From NCBI RefSeq assembly GCF_050947335.1, contig NC_134988.1, positions 1,426,001-1,490,000 of the forward strand: a DNA stretch of 64,000 nucleotides. The letters are read 5' to 3'. Origin of the DNA: Megachile rotundata (Eukaryota > Arthropoda > Insecta > Hymenoptera > Megachilidae). The position numbers and the translations under genes are program-made. The notes below the pieces were generated by a model, which had not been told where the DNA came from, did not search any database, and saw nothing but the letters and a program-made list of their open reading frames with translations. This document shows, in pieces, positions 1 through 15,500 of the stretch. The stretch's first letter is position 1. Each line of letters begins with the position of its first letter.

Positions 1-2960
1 ATCACAATCATACAATCACAATCATACAATCACAATCATACAATCACAATCATGCAATCACAAAAATACAATCATAATCATACAATCGCAGTCATACAAT
101 CACAATCATACAAACACAATCATACAATCACAATCATACAATCATAATCATACAATTACAATCATACATCACAATCATACAATCACAATCATACAATCGC
201 AATCATACAATTACAATCTCCCAAATACAATCTCCCAAATACAATCATACAATCACAATCATACAATCACAATCATACAATCACAATCATACAATCGAAT
301 TCATACAATCGCAATCATACAATCACAATCATACAATCGCAATCATACAATTACAATCTCCCAAATACAATCTCCCAAATACAATCTCCCAAATACAATC
401 ATACAATCACAATCATACAATCATAATCATACAATCACAATCATACAATCACAATCATGCAATCACAATCATACATTCAAAATCATGCAATCACAATCAT
501 ACAATCACAATCATGCAATCACAATCATACAATCATAATCATACAACCACAATCGTACAATCACAATCGTACAATCACAATCGTACAATCACAATCGCAC
601 AACCACAATCACACAATCACAATCATACAATCACAATCATACAATCACAATCATACAATCACAATCATGCAATCACAAAAATACAATCATAATCATACAA
701 TCACAATCATACAATCGCAATCATACAATCACAATCATACAATCATAATAATACAATCACAATCATACAATCATAATCATACAATTACAATCATACATCA
801 CAATCATACAATCACAATCATACAATCGCAATCATACAATTACAATCTCCCAAATACAATCTCCCAAATACAATCTCCCAAATACAATCATACAATCACA
901 ATCATACAATCACAATCATACAATCACAATCATACAATCACAATCATACAATCACAATCATACTATCACAATCATACAATCACAATCATACAATCACAAT
1001 CATACAATCACAATCATACAATCACAATCATACATTCAAAATCATGCAATCACAACCATACAATCACAATCATGCAATCACAATCGTACAATCACAATCA
1101 TTCATTCAAAATCATGCAATCACAATCATACAATCACAATCATACAATTACAATCATACATCACAATCATACAATCACAATCATACAATCACAATCATAC
1201 AATCGCAATCATACAATCACAATCATACAATCGCAATCATACAATTACAATCTCCCAAATACAATCTCCCATATACAATCATACAATCACAATCATACAA
1301 CCACAATCATACAATCACAATCATGCAATCACAATCATACATTCAAAATCATGCAATCACAATCATACAATCACAATCATGCAATCACGATCATACAATC
1401 ATAATCATACAATCACAATCATACAATCACAATCATACAATCACAATCATACAATCACAATCATACAATCACAATCATACAATCACAATCATACATTCAA
1501 AATCATGCAATCACAATCATACAAACACAATCATGCAATCACAATCATACAATCACAATCATACATTCAAAATCATGCAATCACAATCATACAATCACAA
1601 TCATGCAATCACAATCATACAATCACAATCATACAATCACAATCATACAATCACAATCATACAATCACAATCATACAATCACAATCATACAATCACAATC
1701 ATACAATCACAATCATACAATCACAATCATACAATCGCAAGCATACAATCACAATCATACAATCTCAATCATACAATCTCAATCATACAATCACAATCAT
1801 ACAATCATAATCATGCAATTACAATCATACATCACAATCATACAATCGCAATCATACAATCGCAATCATACAATCACAATCATACAATCGCAATCATACA
1901 GTTACAATCTCCCAAATACAATCTCCCAAATACAACCTCCCAAATACAATCTCCCAAATACAATCATACAATCACAATCATACAATCATAATCATATAAT
2001 CGCAATCATACATCACAATCATACAATCACAATCATACAATCACAATCATACAATCACAATCATACAATCACAATCATACAATCACAATCATACAATCAC
2101 AATCATGCAATCACAAAAATACAATCATAATCATACAACCACAATCACACTATCACAATCATACAATCACAATCAAACAATCACAATCATACAATCACAA
2201 TCATACATTCAAAATCATGCAATCACAACCATACAATCACAATCACGCAATCACAATCATACAATCACAATCATACATTCAAAGTCATGCAATCACAACA
2301 ATACAATCACAATCACGCAATCACAATCATACAATCACAATCATACATTCAAAATCATGCAATCACAATCATACAATCATAATCATACAATTACAATCAT
2401 ACATCACAATCATGCAATCACAATCATACAATCATAATCATACAATCACAATCATACAATCACAATCATACAATCACAATCATACATTCAAAATCATGCA
2501 ATCACAATCATACAATCACAATCATGCAATCACAATCATACAATCACAATCATACATTCAAAATCATGCAATCACAGTCATACAATCACAATCATGCAAT
2601 CACAATCATACAATCACAATCATACAATCACAATCATACAATCACAATCATACAATCACAATCATACAATAAAAATCATACAATCACAATCATACAATCG
2701 AATTCATACAATCGCAATCACACAATCACAATCATACAATCACAATCATACAATCACAATCATACAATCACAATCATACAATCACAATCATACAATCGCA
2801 GTCATACAATCACAATCATACAAACATAATCATACAATCACAATCATACAATCATAATCATACAATTACAATCATACATCACAATCATACAATCGCAATC
2901 ATACAATCGCAATCATACAATCACAATCATACAATCACAATCATACAATCACAATCATAC
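1..2960 (+). repeat. Higher-order block, copy 0 (first of three related copies)
   Basis: The variant order from the first base to about 2,960 matches 17,771-20,690 at an offset of 17,770, falling to 17,728 after about 2,100, and matches a third copy starting near 29,836. Shared rare marks include acaaacacaatcat near 110, the tctcccatat change near 1,265, the attcattcaaaat unit near 1,100, and the six-fold gcaatcac/acattc pattern at 2,200-2,600. The window begins inside this copy. Past about 2,960 (acaacc at 2,968 against acattc at 20,713) the match to 20.7 kb ends. Confidence 0.85.
166..178 (+). repeat. 13-bp phase-shifting unit acatcacaatcat (first of many)
   Basis: This unit is the 14-mer with one A lost from the first hexamer. 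It usually follows acaattacaatcat or acaatcgcaatcat. I located 24 examples before position 17,821: 166, 795, 1158, 1829, 2010, 2401, 2876, 3127, 3448, 3923, 4538, 4943, 5096, 5529, 6354, 6983, 7136, 7625, 8436, 9667, 11444, 12521, 13738 and 15515. It is the main unit type that moves the 14-bp register, so its copies act as register marks. The constant context suggests a single ancestral deletion spread by duplication. Confidence 0.93.
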
Positions 2961-3039
2961 AATCACAACCATACAATCACAATCATACAATCACAATCAT
3001 ATAATCACAATCATACAATCACAATCATACAATCGCAAG

Positions 3040-3690
3040 CATACAATCACATTCATACAATCTCAATCATACAATCTCAATCATACAATCACAATCATAC
3101 AATCATAATCATACAATTACAATCATACATCACAATCATAAAATCACAATCATACAATCGCAATCATACAATCACAATCATACAATCGCAATCATACAAT
3201 CACAATCTCACAATCACAATCATACATTCAAAATCATGCAATCACAACCATACAATCACAATCATGCAATCACAATCATACAATCACAATCATACATTCA
3301 AAATCATGCAATCACAATCATACAATCACAATCATACAATCACAATCATACAATCGCGAGCATACAATCACATTCATACAATCTCAATCATACAATCTCA
3401 ATCATACAATCACAATCATACAATCACAATCATACAATTGCAATCATACATCACAATCATACAATCACAATCATACAATCGCAATCATACAATCGCAATC
3501 ATACAATTACAATCTCCCAAATACAATCTCCCAAATACAATCTCCCAAATACAATCATACAATCACAATCATACAACCACAATCATACAATCACAATCAT
3601 GCAATCACAATCATACATTCAAAATCATGCAATCACAATCATACAATCACAATCATGCAATCACGATCATACAATCATAATCATACAATC
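3040..3690 (+). repeat. Block shared with 24,430-25,080
   Basis: Marks agree at an offset of 21,391: the acatcacaatcat unit at 3,127 and 24,518 followed by a rare aaaatcacaatcat unit, acaatcgcgagcat near 3,354, acaattgcaatcat near 3,434, three acaatctcccaaat units near 3,510-3,550, and gcaatcacgatcat near 3,659. The order differs from that of copy 0 and its partner at 20.7 kb, so the window's first 8 kb is a mosaic of pieces found in a different order at 17.8-25 kb. Confidence 0.75.
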
Positions 3691-4860
3691 ACAATCATAC
3701 AATCACAATCATACAATCACAATCATACATTCAAAATCATGCAATCACAATCATACAATCACAATCATGCAATCACAATCATACAATCACAATCATACAA
3801 TCACAATCATACAATCACAATCATACAATCGCAAGCATACAATCACAATCATACAATCTCAATCATACAATCTCAATCATACAATCACAATCATACAATC
3901 ATAATCATACAATTACAATCATACATCACAATCATACAATCGCAATCATACAATCGCAATCATACAATCACAATCATACAATCGCAATCATACAATTACA
4001 ATCTCCCAAATACAATCTCCCAAATACAATCATACAATCGCAATCATACAATTACAATCTCCCAAATACAATCATACAATCACAATCATACAATCATAAT
4101 CATACAATCACAATCATACAATCACAATCGTACAATCACAATCGTACAATCACAATCGCACAACCACAATCAGGCAATCACAATCATACAATCACAATCA
4201 TACAATCACAATCATACAATCACAATCATACAATCACAATCATACAATCACAATCATACAATCACAATCATGCAATCACAAAAATACAATCATAATCATA
4301 CAATCACAATCATACAATCGCAATCATACAATCACAATCATACAATCACAATCATACAACCACAATCACACTATCACAATCATACAATCACAATCATACA
4401 ATCACAATCATACATTCAAAATCATGCAATCACAACCATACAATCACAATCACGCAATCACAATCATACAATCACAATCATACATTCAAAATCATGCAAT
4501 CACAATCATACAATCATAATCATACAATTACAATCATACATCACAATCATACAATCACAATCATGCAACCGCAATCATACAATCACAATCATACAATCGC
4601 AATCATACAATTACAATCTCCCAAATACAATCTCCCAAATACAATCATACAATCACAATCATACATTCAAAATCATGCAATCACAACCGTACAATCACAA
4701 TCATGCAACCACAATCATACAATCACAATCATACATTCACAATCATGCAATCACAATCATACAATCACAATCATACAATCACAATCATGCAATCACAATC
4801 ATACAATCACAATCATACATTCAAAATCATGCAATCACAATCATACAATCGCAAGCATAC
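3655..4860 (+). repeat. Block shared with 21,593-22,830
   Basis: The offset is 17,938 at the gcaatcacgatcat unit (3,655 and 21,593), rising to 17,952 and 17,966 further on, which are one-unit differences. Shared marks are the two acaattacaatctccc blocks close together near 3,990-4,070, the acaatcgt units followed by acaaccacaatcag-type units near 4,130-4,175 (with caggc rather than cagac), and gcaaccacaatcat near 4,705. Similarity ends near 4,860, where an acaatcacattcat unit replaces acaatcacaatcat. Confidence 0.75.
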
Positions 4861-6885
4861 AATCACATTCATACAATCTCAATCATACAATCTCAATCAT
4901 ACAATCACAATCATACAATCATAATCATACAATTACAATCATACATCACAATCATACAATCACAATCATACAATCGCAATCATACAATTACAATCTCCCA
5001 AATACAATCTCCCAAATACAATCTCCCAAATACAATCTCCCAAATACAATCATACAATCACAATCATACAATCATAATCATACAATCGCAATCATACATC
5101 ACAATCATACAATCACAATCATACAATCACAATCATACAATCACAATCATACAATCACAATCATGCAATCACAAAAATACAATCATAATCATACAATCAC
5201 AATCATACAATCGCAATCATACAATCACAATCATACAATCACAATCATACAATCACAATCATACAACCACAATCACACTATCACAATCATACAATCACAA
5301 TCAAACAATCACAATCATACAATCACAATCATACATTCAAAATCATGCAATCACAACCATACAATCACAATCACGCAATCACAATCATACAATCACAATC
5401 ATACATTCAAAGTCATGCAATCACAACCATACAATCACAATCACGCAATCACAATCATACAATCACAATCATACATTCAAAATCATGCAATCACAATCAT
5501 ACAATCATAATCATACAATTACAATCATACATCACAATCATGCAATCACAATCATACAATCATAATCATACAATCACAATCATACAATCACAATCATACA
5601 ATCACAATCATACATTCAAAATCATGCAATCACAATCATACAATCACAATCATGCAATCACAATCATACAATCACAATCATGCATACAAAATCATGCAAT
5701 CACTATCATACAATCACAATCATGCAATCACAATCATACAATCACAATCATACAATCACAATCATACAATCACAATCATATAATCACAATCATACAATCG
5801 AATTCATACAATCGCAATCATACAATCACAATCATACAATCGCAATCATACAATTACAATCTCCCAAATACAATCTCCCAAATACAATCATACAATCACA
5901 ATCATACAATCATAATCATACAATCACAATCATACAATCACAATCATACAATCACAATCATACTATCACAATCATACAATCACAATCATACAATCACAAT
6001 CATACAATCACAATCATGCAATCACAATCATACATTCAAAATCATGCAATCACAATCATACAATCACAATCATGCAATCACAATCATACAATCATAATCA
6101 TACAATCACAATCATACAATCACAATCGTACAATCACAATCGCACAACCACAATCAGACAATCACAATCATACAATCACAATCATACAATCACAATCATA
6201 CAATCACCATCATACAATCACAATCATGCAATCACAAAAATACAATCATAATCATACAATCACAATCATACAATCGCAATCATACAATCACAATCATACA
6301 ATCATAATCATACAATCACAATCATACAATCATAATCATACAATTACAATCATACATCACAATCATACAATCACAATCATACAATCGCAATCATACAATT
6401 AAAATCTCCCAAATACAATCTCCCAAATACAATCATACAATCACAATCATACAATCACAATCATACAGTCGCAATCATACAATTACAATCTCCCAAATAC
6501 AATCTCCCAAATACAATCATACAATCACAATCATACAATCACAATCATACAATCACAATCATACAATCACAATCATACAATCACAATCATGCAATCACAA
6601 TCATACAATCACAATCATACAATCACAATCATACAATCGAATTCATACAATCGCAATCATACAATCACAATCATACAATCGCAATCATACAAATACAATC
6701 TCCCAAATACAATCTCCCAAATACAATCATACAATCACAATCATACAATCACAATCATACAATTACAATCATACAATCACAATCATACAATCACAATCAT
6801 ACAATCACAATCATACTATCACAATCATACAATCACAATCATACATTCAAAATCATGCAATCACAATCATGCAATCACAATCATA
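4846..6885 (+). repeat. About 2.04-kb tandem duplication, copy 1
   Basis: The variant order is repeated by the next block. The offset is 2,040 on the left (13-mers at 4,943/6,983 and 5,096/7,136) and 2,096 after the gcaatcacaaaaat unit (ATG trinucleotide at 5,163/7,259). The 56-bp difference is four extra perfect units in copy 2 just before that unit. The EcoRI-bearing unit at 5,800 pairs with 7,882 (offset 2,082). Confidence 0.8.
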
Positions 6886-8512
6886 CAATCGCAAGCATAC
6901 AATCACATTCATACAATCTCAATCATACAATCTCAATCATACAATCACAATCATACAATCATAATCATACAATTACAATCATACATCACAATCATACAAT
7001 CACAATCATACAATCGCAATCATACAATTACAATCTCCCAAATACAATCTCCCAAATACAATCTCCCAAATACAATCATACAATCACAATCATACAATCA
7101 CAATCATACAATCATAATCATACAATCGCAATCATACATCACAATCGTACAATCACAATCATACAATCACAATCATACAATCACAATCATACAATCACAA
7201 TCATACAATCACAATCATACAATCACAATCATACAATCACAATCATACAATCACAATCATGCAATCACAAAAATACAATCATAATCATACAATCACAATC
7301 ATACAATCGCAATCATACAATCACAATCATACAATCACAATCATACAATCACAATCATACAACCACAATCACACTATCACAATCATACAATCACAATCAA
7401 ACAATCACAATCATACAATCACAGTCATACATTCAAAACCATGCAATCACAACCATACAATCACAATCACGCAATCACAATCATACAATCACAATCATAC
7501 ATTCAAAGTCATGCAATCACAACCATACAATCACAATCACGCAATCACAATCATACAATCACAATCATACATTCAAAATCATGCAATCACAATCATACAA
7601 TCATAATCATACAATTACAATCATACATCACAATCATGCAATCACAATCATACAATCATAATCATACAATCACAATCATACAATCACAATCATACAATCA
7701 CAAGCATACATTCAAAATCATGCAATCACAATCATACAATCACAATCATGCAATCACAATCATACAATCACAATCATACATTCAAAATCATGCAATCACA
7801 ATCATACAATCACAATCATGCAATCACAATCATACAATCACAATCATACAATCACAATCATACAATCACAATCATACAATCGAATTCATACAATCGCAAT
7901 CATACAATCACAATCATACAATCGCAATCATACAATTACAATCTCCCAAATACAATCTCCCAAATACAATCATACAATCACAATCATACAATCATAATCA
8001 TACAATCACAATCATACAATCACAATCATACAATCACAATCATACTATCACAATCATACAATCACAATCATACAATCACAATCATACAATCACAATCATG
8101 CAATCACAATCATACATTCAAAATCATGCAATCACAATCATACAATCACAATCATGCAATCACAATCATACAATCATAATCATACAATCACAATCATACA
8201 ATCACAATCGTACAATCACAATCGTACAATCACAATCGCACAACCACAATCAGACAATCACAATCATACAATCACAATCATACAATCACAATCATACAAT
8301 CACAATCATGCAATCACAAAAATACAATCATAATCATACAATCACAATCATACAATCGCAATCATACAATCACAATCATACAATAATAATCATACAATCA
8401 CAATCATACAATCATAATCATACAATTACAATCATACATCACAATCATACAATCACAATCATACAATCGCAATCATACAATTACAATCTCCCAAATACAA
8501 TCTCCCAAATAC
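6886..8512 (+). repeat. About 2.04-kb tandem duplication, copy 2 (partial)
   Basis: This block repeats 4,846-6,430 and then runs into the start of the 4.08-kb duplication. It carries a longer perfect run before the gcaatcacaaaaat unit near 7,260, and a acatcacaatcgt form of the 13-mer at 7,136. A related series of units recurs at 46.0-47.2 kb (offset 41,353 from 5,163). Confidence 0.75.
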
Positions 8513-11500
8513 AATCATACAATCACAATCATACAATCACAATCATACAATCACAATCATACAATCACAATCATACAATCACAATCATACTATTACAATC
8601 ATACAATCACAATCATACAATCACAATCATACAATCACAATCATACATTCAAAATCATGCAATCACAACCATACAATCACAATCATGCAATCACAATCAT
8701 ACAATCACAATCATACATTCAAAATCATGCAATCACAACCATACAATCACAATCATGCAATCACAATCATGCAATCACAATCATACAATCACAATCATAC
8801 AATCGCAATCATACAATTACAATCTCCCAAATACAATCTCCCAAATACAATCATACAATCACAATCATACAATCACAATCATACAATCACAATCATACAA
8901 TCGCAATCATACAATCGCAATCATACAATTACAATCTCCCAAATACAATCTCCCAAATACAATCATACAATCACAATCATACAATCACAATCATACAATC
9001 ACAATCATACAATCACAATCATGCAATCACAATCATACAATCACAATCATACAATCACAATCATACAATCACAATCATACAATCGAATTCATACAATCGC
9101 AGTCATACAATCACAATCATACAATCGCAATCATACAAATACAATCTCCCAAATACAATCTCCCAAATACAATCATACAATCACAATCATACAATCATAA
9201 TCATACAATCACAATCATACAATCACAATCATACAATCACAATCATACTATCACAATCATACAATCACAATCATACAATCACAATCATACAATCACAATC
9301 ATGCAATCACAATCATACATTCAAAATCATGCAATCACAATCATACAATTACAATCATGCAATCACAATCATACAATCATAATCATACAATCACAATCAT
9401 ACAATCACAATCGTACAATCACAATCGTACAATCACTATCGCACAACCACAATCAGACAATCACAATCATACAATCACAATCATACAATCACAATCATAC
9501 AATCACAATCATACTATCACAATCATACAATCACAATCATGCAATCACAAAAATACAATCATAATCATACAATCACAATCATACAATCGCAATCATACAA
9601 TCACAATCATACAATCATAATCATACAATCACAATCATACAATCATAATCATACAATTACAATCATACATCACAATCATACAATCACAATCATACAATCG
9701 CAATCATACAATTACAATCTCCCAAATACAATCTCCCAAATATAATCATACAATCACAATCATACAATCACAATCATACAATCACAATCATACAATCACA
9801 ATCATACAATCACAATCATACTATCACAATCATACGATCACAATCATACAATCACAATCATACAATCACAATCATACATTCAAAGTCATGCAATCACAAC
9901 CATACAATCACAATCATGCAATCACAATTATGCAATCACAATCATACAATCACAATCATACATTCAAAATTATGCAATCACAATCATACAATCACAATCA
10001 TACAATCGCAATCATACAATTACAATCTCCCAAATACAATCTCCCAAATACAATCATACAATCACAATCATACAATCACAATCATACAATCACAATCATA
10101 CAATCACAATCATACTATCACAATCATACAATCACAATCATACAATCACAATCATACAATCACAATCATACATTCAAAATCATGCAATCACAACCATACA
10201 ATCACAATCATGCAATCACAATCATACAATCACAATCATACATTCAAAATCATGCAATCACAATCATACAATCACAATCATGCAATCACAATCATACAAT
10301 CACAATCATACATTCAAAATCATGCAATCACAATCATACAATCGCAATCATACAATTACAATCTCCCAAATACAATCTCCCAAATACAATCATACAATCA
10401 CAATCATACAATCACAATCATACAATCACAATCATACAATCACAATCATACAATCACAATCATACTATCACAATCATACAATCACAATCATACAATCACA
10501 ATCATACAATCACAATCATACACCCAAAATCATGCAATCACAACCATACAATCACAATCATGCAATCACAATCATACAATCACAATCATACATTCAAAAT
10601 CATGCAATCACAATCATACAATCACAATCATGCAATCACAATCATACAATCACAATCATACAATCACAATCATACAATCACAATCATACAATCACAATCA
10701 TACAATCACAATCATACAATCACAATCATACAATCACAATCATACAATCACAATCATACAATCGCTATCATACAATCACAATCATACAATCACAATCATA
10801 CAATCGCAAGCATACAATCACATTCATACAATCTCAATCATACAATCTCAATCATACAATCTCAATCATACAATCACAATCATACAATTACAATCATACA
10901 ATCACAATCATACATTCAAAATCATACAATCACAATCATACAATCGCAATCATACAATCACAATCATACAATCACAATCATACAATCACAATCATACAAT
11001 CACAATCATACAATCAGAATCACACAATCACAATCATACAATCGAATTAATACAATCGCAATCATACAATCACAATCATACAATCGCGATCATACAATCA
11101 CAATCATACAATCAGAATCACACAATCACAATCATACAATCGAATTAATACAATCGCAATCATACAATCACAATCATACAATCAGAATCATACAATCACA
11201 ATCATACAATCACAATCATACATTCAAAATCATGCAATCACAACCATACAATCACAATCATGCAATCACTATCATACAATCACAATCATACATTCAAAAT
11301 CATGCAATCACAATCATACAATCACAATCATACAATCGCAAGCATACAATCACATTCATACAATCTCAATCATACAATTTCAATCATACAATCACAATCA
11401 TACAATCATAATCATACAATTACAATCATACAATTACAATCATACATCACAATCATACAATCACAATCATACAATCGCAATCATACAATCACAATCATAC

Positions 11501-12506
11501 AATCGCAATCATACAATTACAATATCCCAAATACAATCTCCCAAATACAATCTCCCAGATACAATCATACAATCACAATCATACAATCATAATCATACAA
11601 TCACAATCATACAATCACAATCATACTATCACAATCATACAATCACGATCATACAATCACAATCATACAATCACAATCATGCAATCACAATCATACATTC
11701 AAAATCATGCTATCACAATCATACAATCACAATCATGCAATCAAAATCATACAATCATAATCATACAATCACAATCATACAATCACAATCGTACAATCAC
11801 AATCGTACAATCACAATCGCACAACCGCAATCAGACAATCACAATCATACAATCGCAAGCATACAATCACATTCATACAATCTCAATCATACAATCTCAA
11901 TCATACAATCACAATCATACAATCATAATCATACAATTACAATCATACAATCACAATCATGCAATCACAATCATACAATCACAATCATACATTCAAAATC
12001 ATGCAATCACAATCATACAATCACAATCATGCAATCACAATCATACAATCACAATCATACAATCACTATCATACAATCACAATCATACAATCACAATCAT
12101 ACAATCGCAAGCATACAATCACATTCATACAATCTCAATCATACAATCTCAATCATACAATCACAATCATACAATTACAATCATACAATTACAATCATAC
12201 AATCACAATCATACAATCACAATCATACTATCACAATCATACAATCACAATCATACAATCACAATTATACAATCACAATCATACAATCACAATCATACAT
12301 TCAAAATCATACAATCACAATCATACAATCGCAATCATACAATCACAATCATACAATCGCAATCATACAATAACAATCTCCCAAATACAATCTCCCAAAT
12401 ACAATCATACAATCACAATCATACAATCACAATCATACAATCACAATCATACAATCACAATCATACAATCACAATCATACAATCACAATCATACAATCGA
12501 ATTCAT
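8422..12506 (+). repeat. 4.08-kb tandem duplication, copy 1
   Basis: This block begins at an acaattacaatcat unit and is followed directly by a second copy. Offsets are 4,085 at the left end (8,422/12,507; 13-mers 8,436/12,521) and 4,071 further on (EcoRI sites 9,085/13,156; 13-mers 9,667/13,738 and 11,444/15,515). The step of 14 is one unit lost in copy 2. Shared rare changes include tactattac near 8,590, an aaattatgc unit near 9,968, cacccaaaatc near 10,521, and two acaatcgaattaat units near 11,045 and 11,145. Confidence 0.92.
11779..11834 (+). repeat. CpG-bearing four-unit cassette (example)
   Basis: Four consecutive units read acaatcacaatcgt twice, then acaatcacaatcgc, then acaaccgcaatcag. 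Closely related cassettes, usually with acaaccacaatcag as the last unit, recur through the window, for example near 550-620, 4,120-4,175, 8,205-8,255, 13,480-13,530, 25,210-25,260 and 51,590-51,635. The cassette marks a fixed place in the higher-order repeats. It concentrates CpG dinucleotides, which are otherwise sparse. Confidence 0.85.
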
Positions 12507-15500
12507 ACAATTACAATCATACATCACAATCATACAATCACAATCATACAATCGCAATCATACAATTACAATCTCCCAAATACAATCTCCCAAATACAAT
12601 CATACAATCACAATCATACAATCACAATCATACAATCACAATCATACAATCACAATCATACAATCACAATCATACTATTACAATCATACAATCACAATCA
12701 TACAATCACAATCATACAATCACAATCATACATTCAAAATCATGCAATCACAACCATACAATCACAATCATGCAATCACAATCATACAATCACAATCATA
12801 CATTCAAAATCATGCAATCACAACCATACAATCACAATCATGCAATCACAATCATGCAATCACAATCATACAATCACAATCATACAATCGCAATCATACA
12901 ATTACAATCTCCCAAATACAATCTCCCAAATACAATCATACAATCACAATCATACAATCACAATCATACAATCGCAATCATACAATCGCAATCATACAAT
13001 TACAATCTCCCAAATACAATCTCCCAAATACAATCATACAATCACAATCATACAATCACAATCATACAATCACAATCATACAATCACAATCATGCAATCA
13101 CAATCATACAATCACAATCATACAATCACAATCATACAATCACAATCATACAATCGAATTCATACAATCGCAGTCATACAATCACAATCATACAATCGCA
13201 ATCATACAAATACAATCTCCCAAATACAATCTCCCAAATACAATCATACAATCACAATCATACAATCATAATCATACAATCACAATCATACAATCACAAT
13301 CATACAATCACAATCATACTATCACAATCATACAATCACAATCATACAATCACAATCATACAATCACAATCATGCAATCACAATCATACATTCAAAATCA
13401 TGCAATCACAATCATACAATTACAATCATGCAATCACAATCATACAATCATAATCATACAATCACAATCATACAATCACAATCGTACAATCACAATCGTA
13501 CAATCACTATCGCACAACCACAATCAGACAATCACAATCATACAATCACAATCATACAATCACAATCATACAATCACAATCATACTATCACAATCATACA
13601 ATCACAATCATGCAATCACAAAAATACAATCATAATCATACAATCACAATCATACAATCGCAATCATACAATCACAATCATACAATCATAATCATACAAT
13701 CACAATCATACAATCATAATCATACAATTACAATCATACATCACAATCATACAATCACAATCATACAATCGCAATCATACAATTACAATCTCCCAAATAC
13801 AATCTCCCAAATATAATCATACAATCACAATCATACAATCACAATCATACAATCACAATCATACAATCACAATCATACAATCACAATCATACTATCACAA
13901 TCATACGATCACAATCATACAATCACAATCATACAATCACAATCATACATTCAAAGTCATGCAATCACAACCATACAATCACAATCATGCAATCACAATT
14001 ATGCAATCACAATCATACAATCACAATCATACATTCAAAATTATGCAATCACAATCATACAATCACAATCATACAATCGCAATCATACAATTACAATCTC
14101 CCAAATACAATCTCCCAAATACAATCATACAATCACAATCATACAATCACAATCATACAATCACAATCATACAATCACAATCATACTATCACAATCATAC
14201 AATCACAATCATACAATCACAATCATACAATCACAATCATACATTCAAAATCATGCAATCACAACCATACAATCACAATCATGCAATCACAATCATACAA
14301 TCACAATCATACATTCAAAATCATGCAATCACAATCATACAATCACAATCATGCAATCACAATCATACAATCACAATCATACATTCAAAATCATGCAATC
14401 ACAATCATACAATCGCAATCATACAATTACAATCTCCCAAATACAATCTCCCAAATACAATCATACAATCACAATCATACAATCACAATCATACAATCAC
14501 AATCATACAATCACAATCATACTATCACAATCATACAATCACAATCATACAATCACAATCATACAATCACAATCATACACCCAAAATCATGCAATCACAA
14601 CCATACAATCACAATCATGCAATCACAATCATACAATCACAATCATACATTCAAAATCATGCAATCACAATCATACAATCACAATCATGCAATCACAATC
14701 ATACAATCACAATCATACAATCACAATCATACAATCACAATCATACAATCACAATCATACAATCACAATCATACAATCACAATCATACAATCACAATCAT
14801 ACAATCACAATCATACAATCGCTATCATACAATCACAATCATACAATCACAATCATACAATCGCAAGCATACAATCACATTCATACAATCTCAATCATAC
14901 AATCTCAATCATACAATCTCAATCATACAATCACAATCATACAATTACAATCATACAATCACAATCATACATTCAAAATCATACAATCACAATCATACAA
15001 TCGCAATCATACAATCACAATCATACAATCACAATCATACAATCACAATCATACAATCACAATCATACAATCAGAATCACACAATCACAATCATACAATC
15101 GAATTAATACAATCGCAATCATACAATCACAATCATACAATCGCGATCATACAATCACAATCATACAATCAGAATCACACAATCACAATCATACAATCGA
15201 ATTAATACAATCGCAATCATACAATCACAATCATACAATCACAATCATACAATCACAATCATACAATCACAATCATACATTCAAAATCATGCAATCACAA
15301 CCATACAATCACAATCATGCAATCACTATCATACAATCACAATCATACATTCAAAATCATGCAATCACAATCATACAATCACAATCATACAATCACAATC
15401 ATACAATCGCAAGCATACAATCACATTCATAAAATCTCAATCATACAATCTCAATCATACAATCACAATCATACAATCATAATCATACAATTACAATCAT

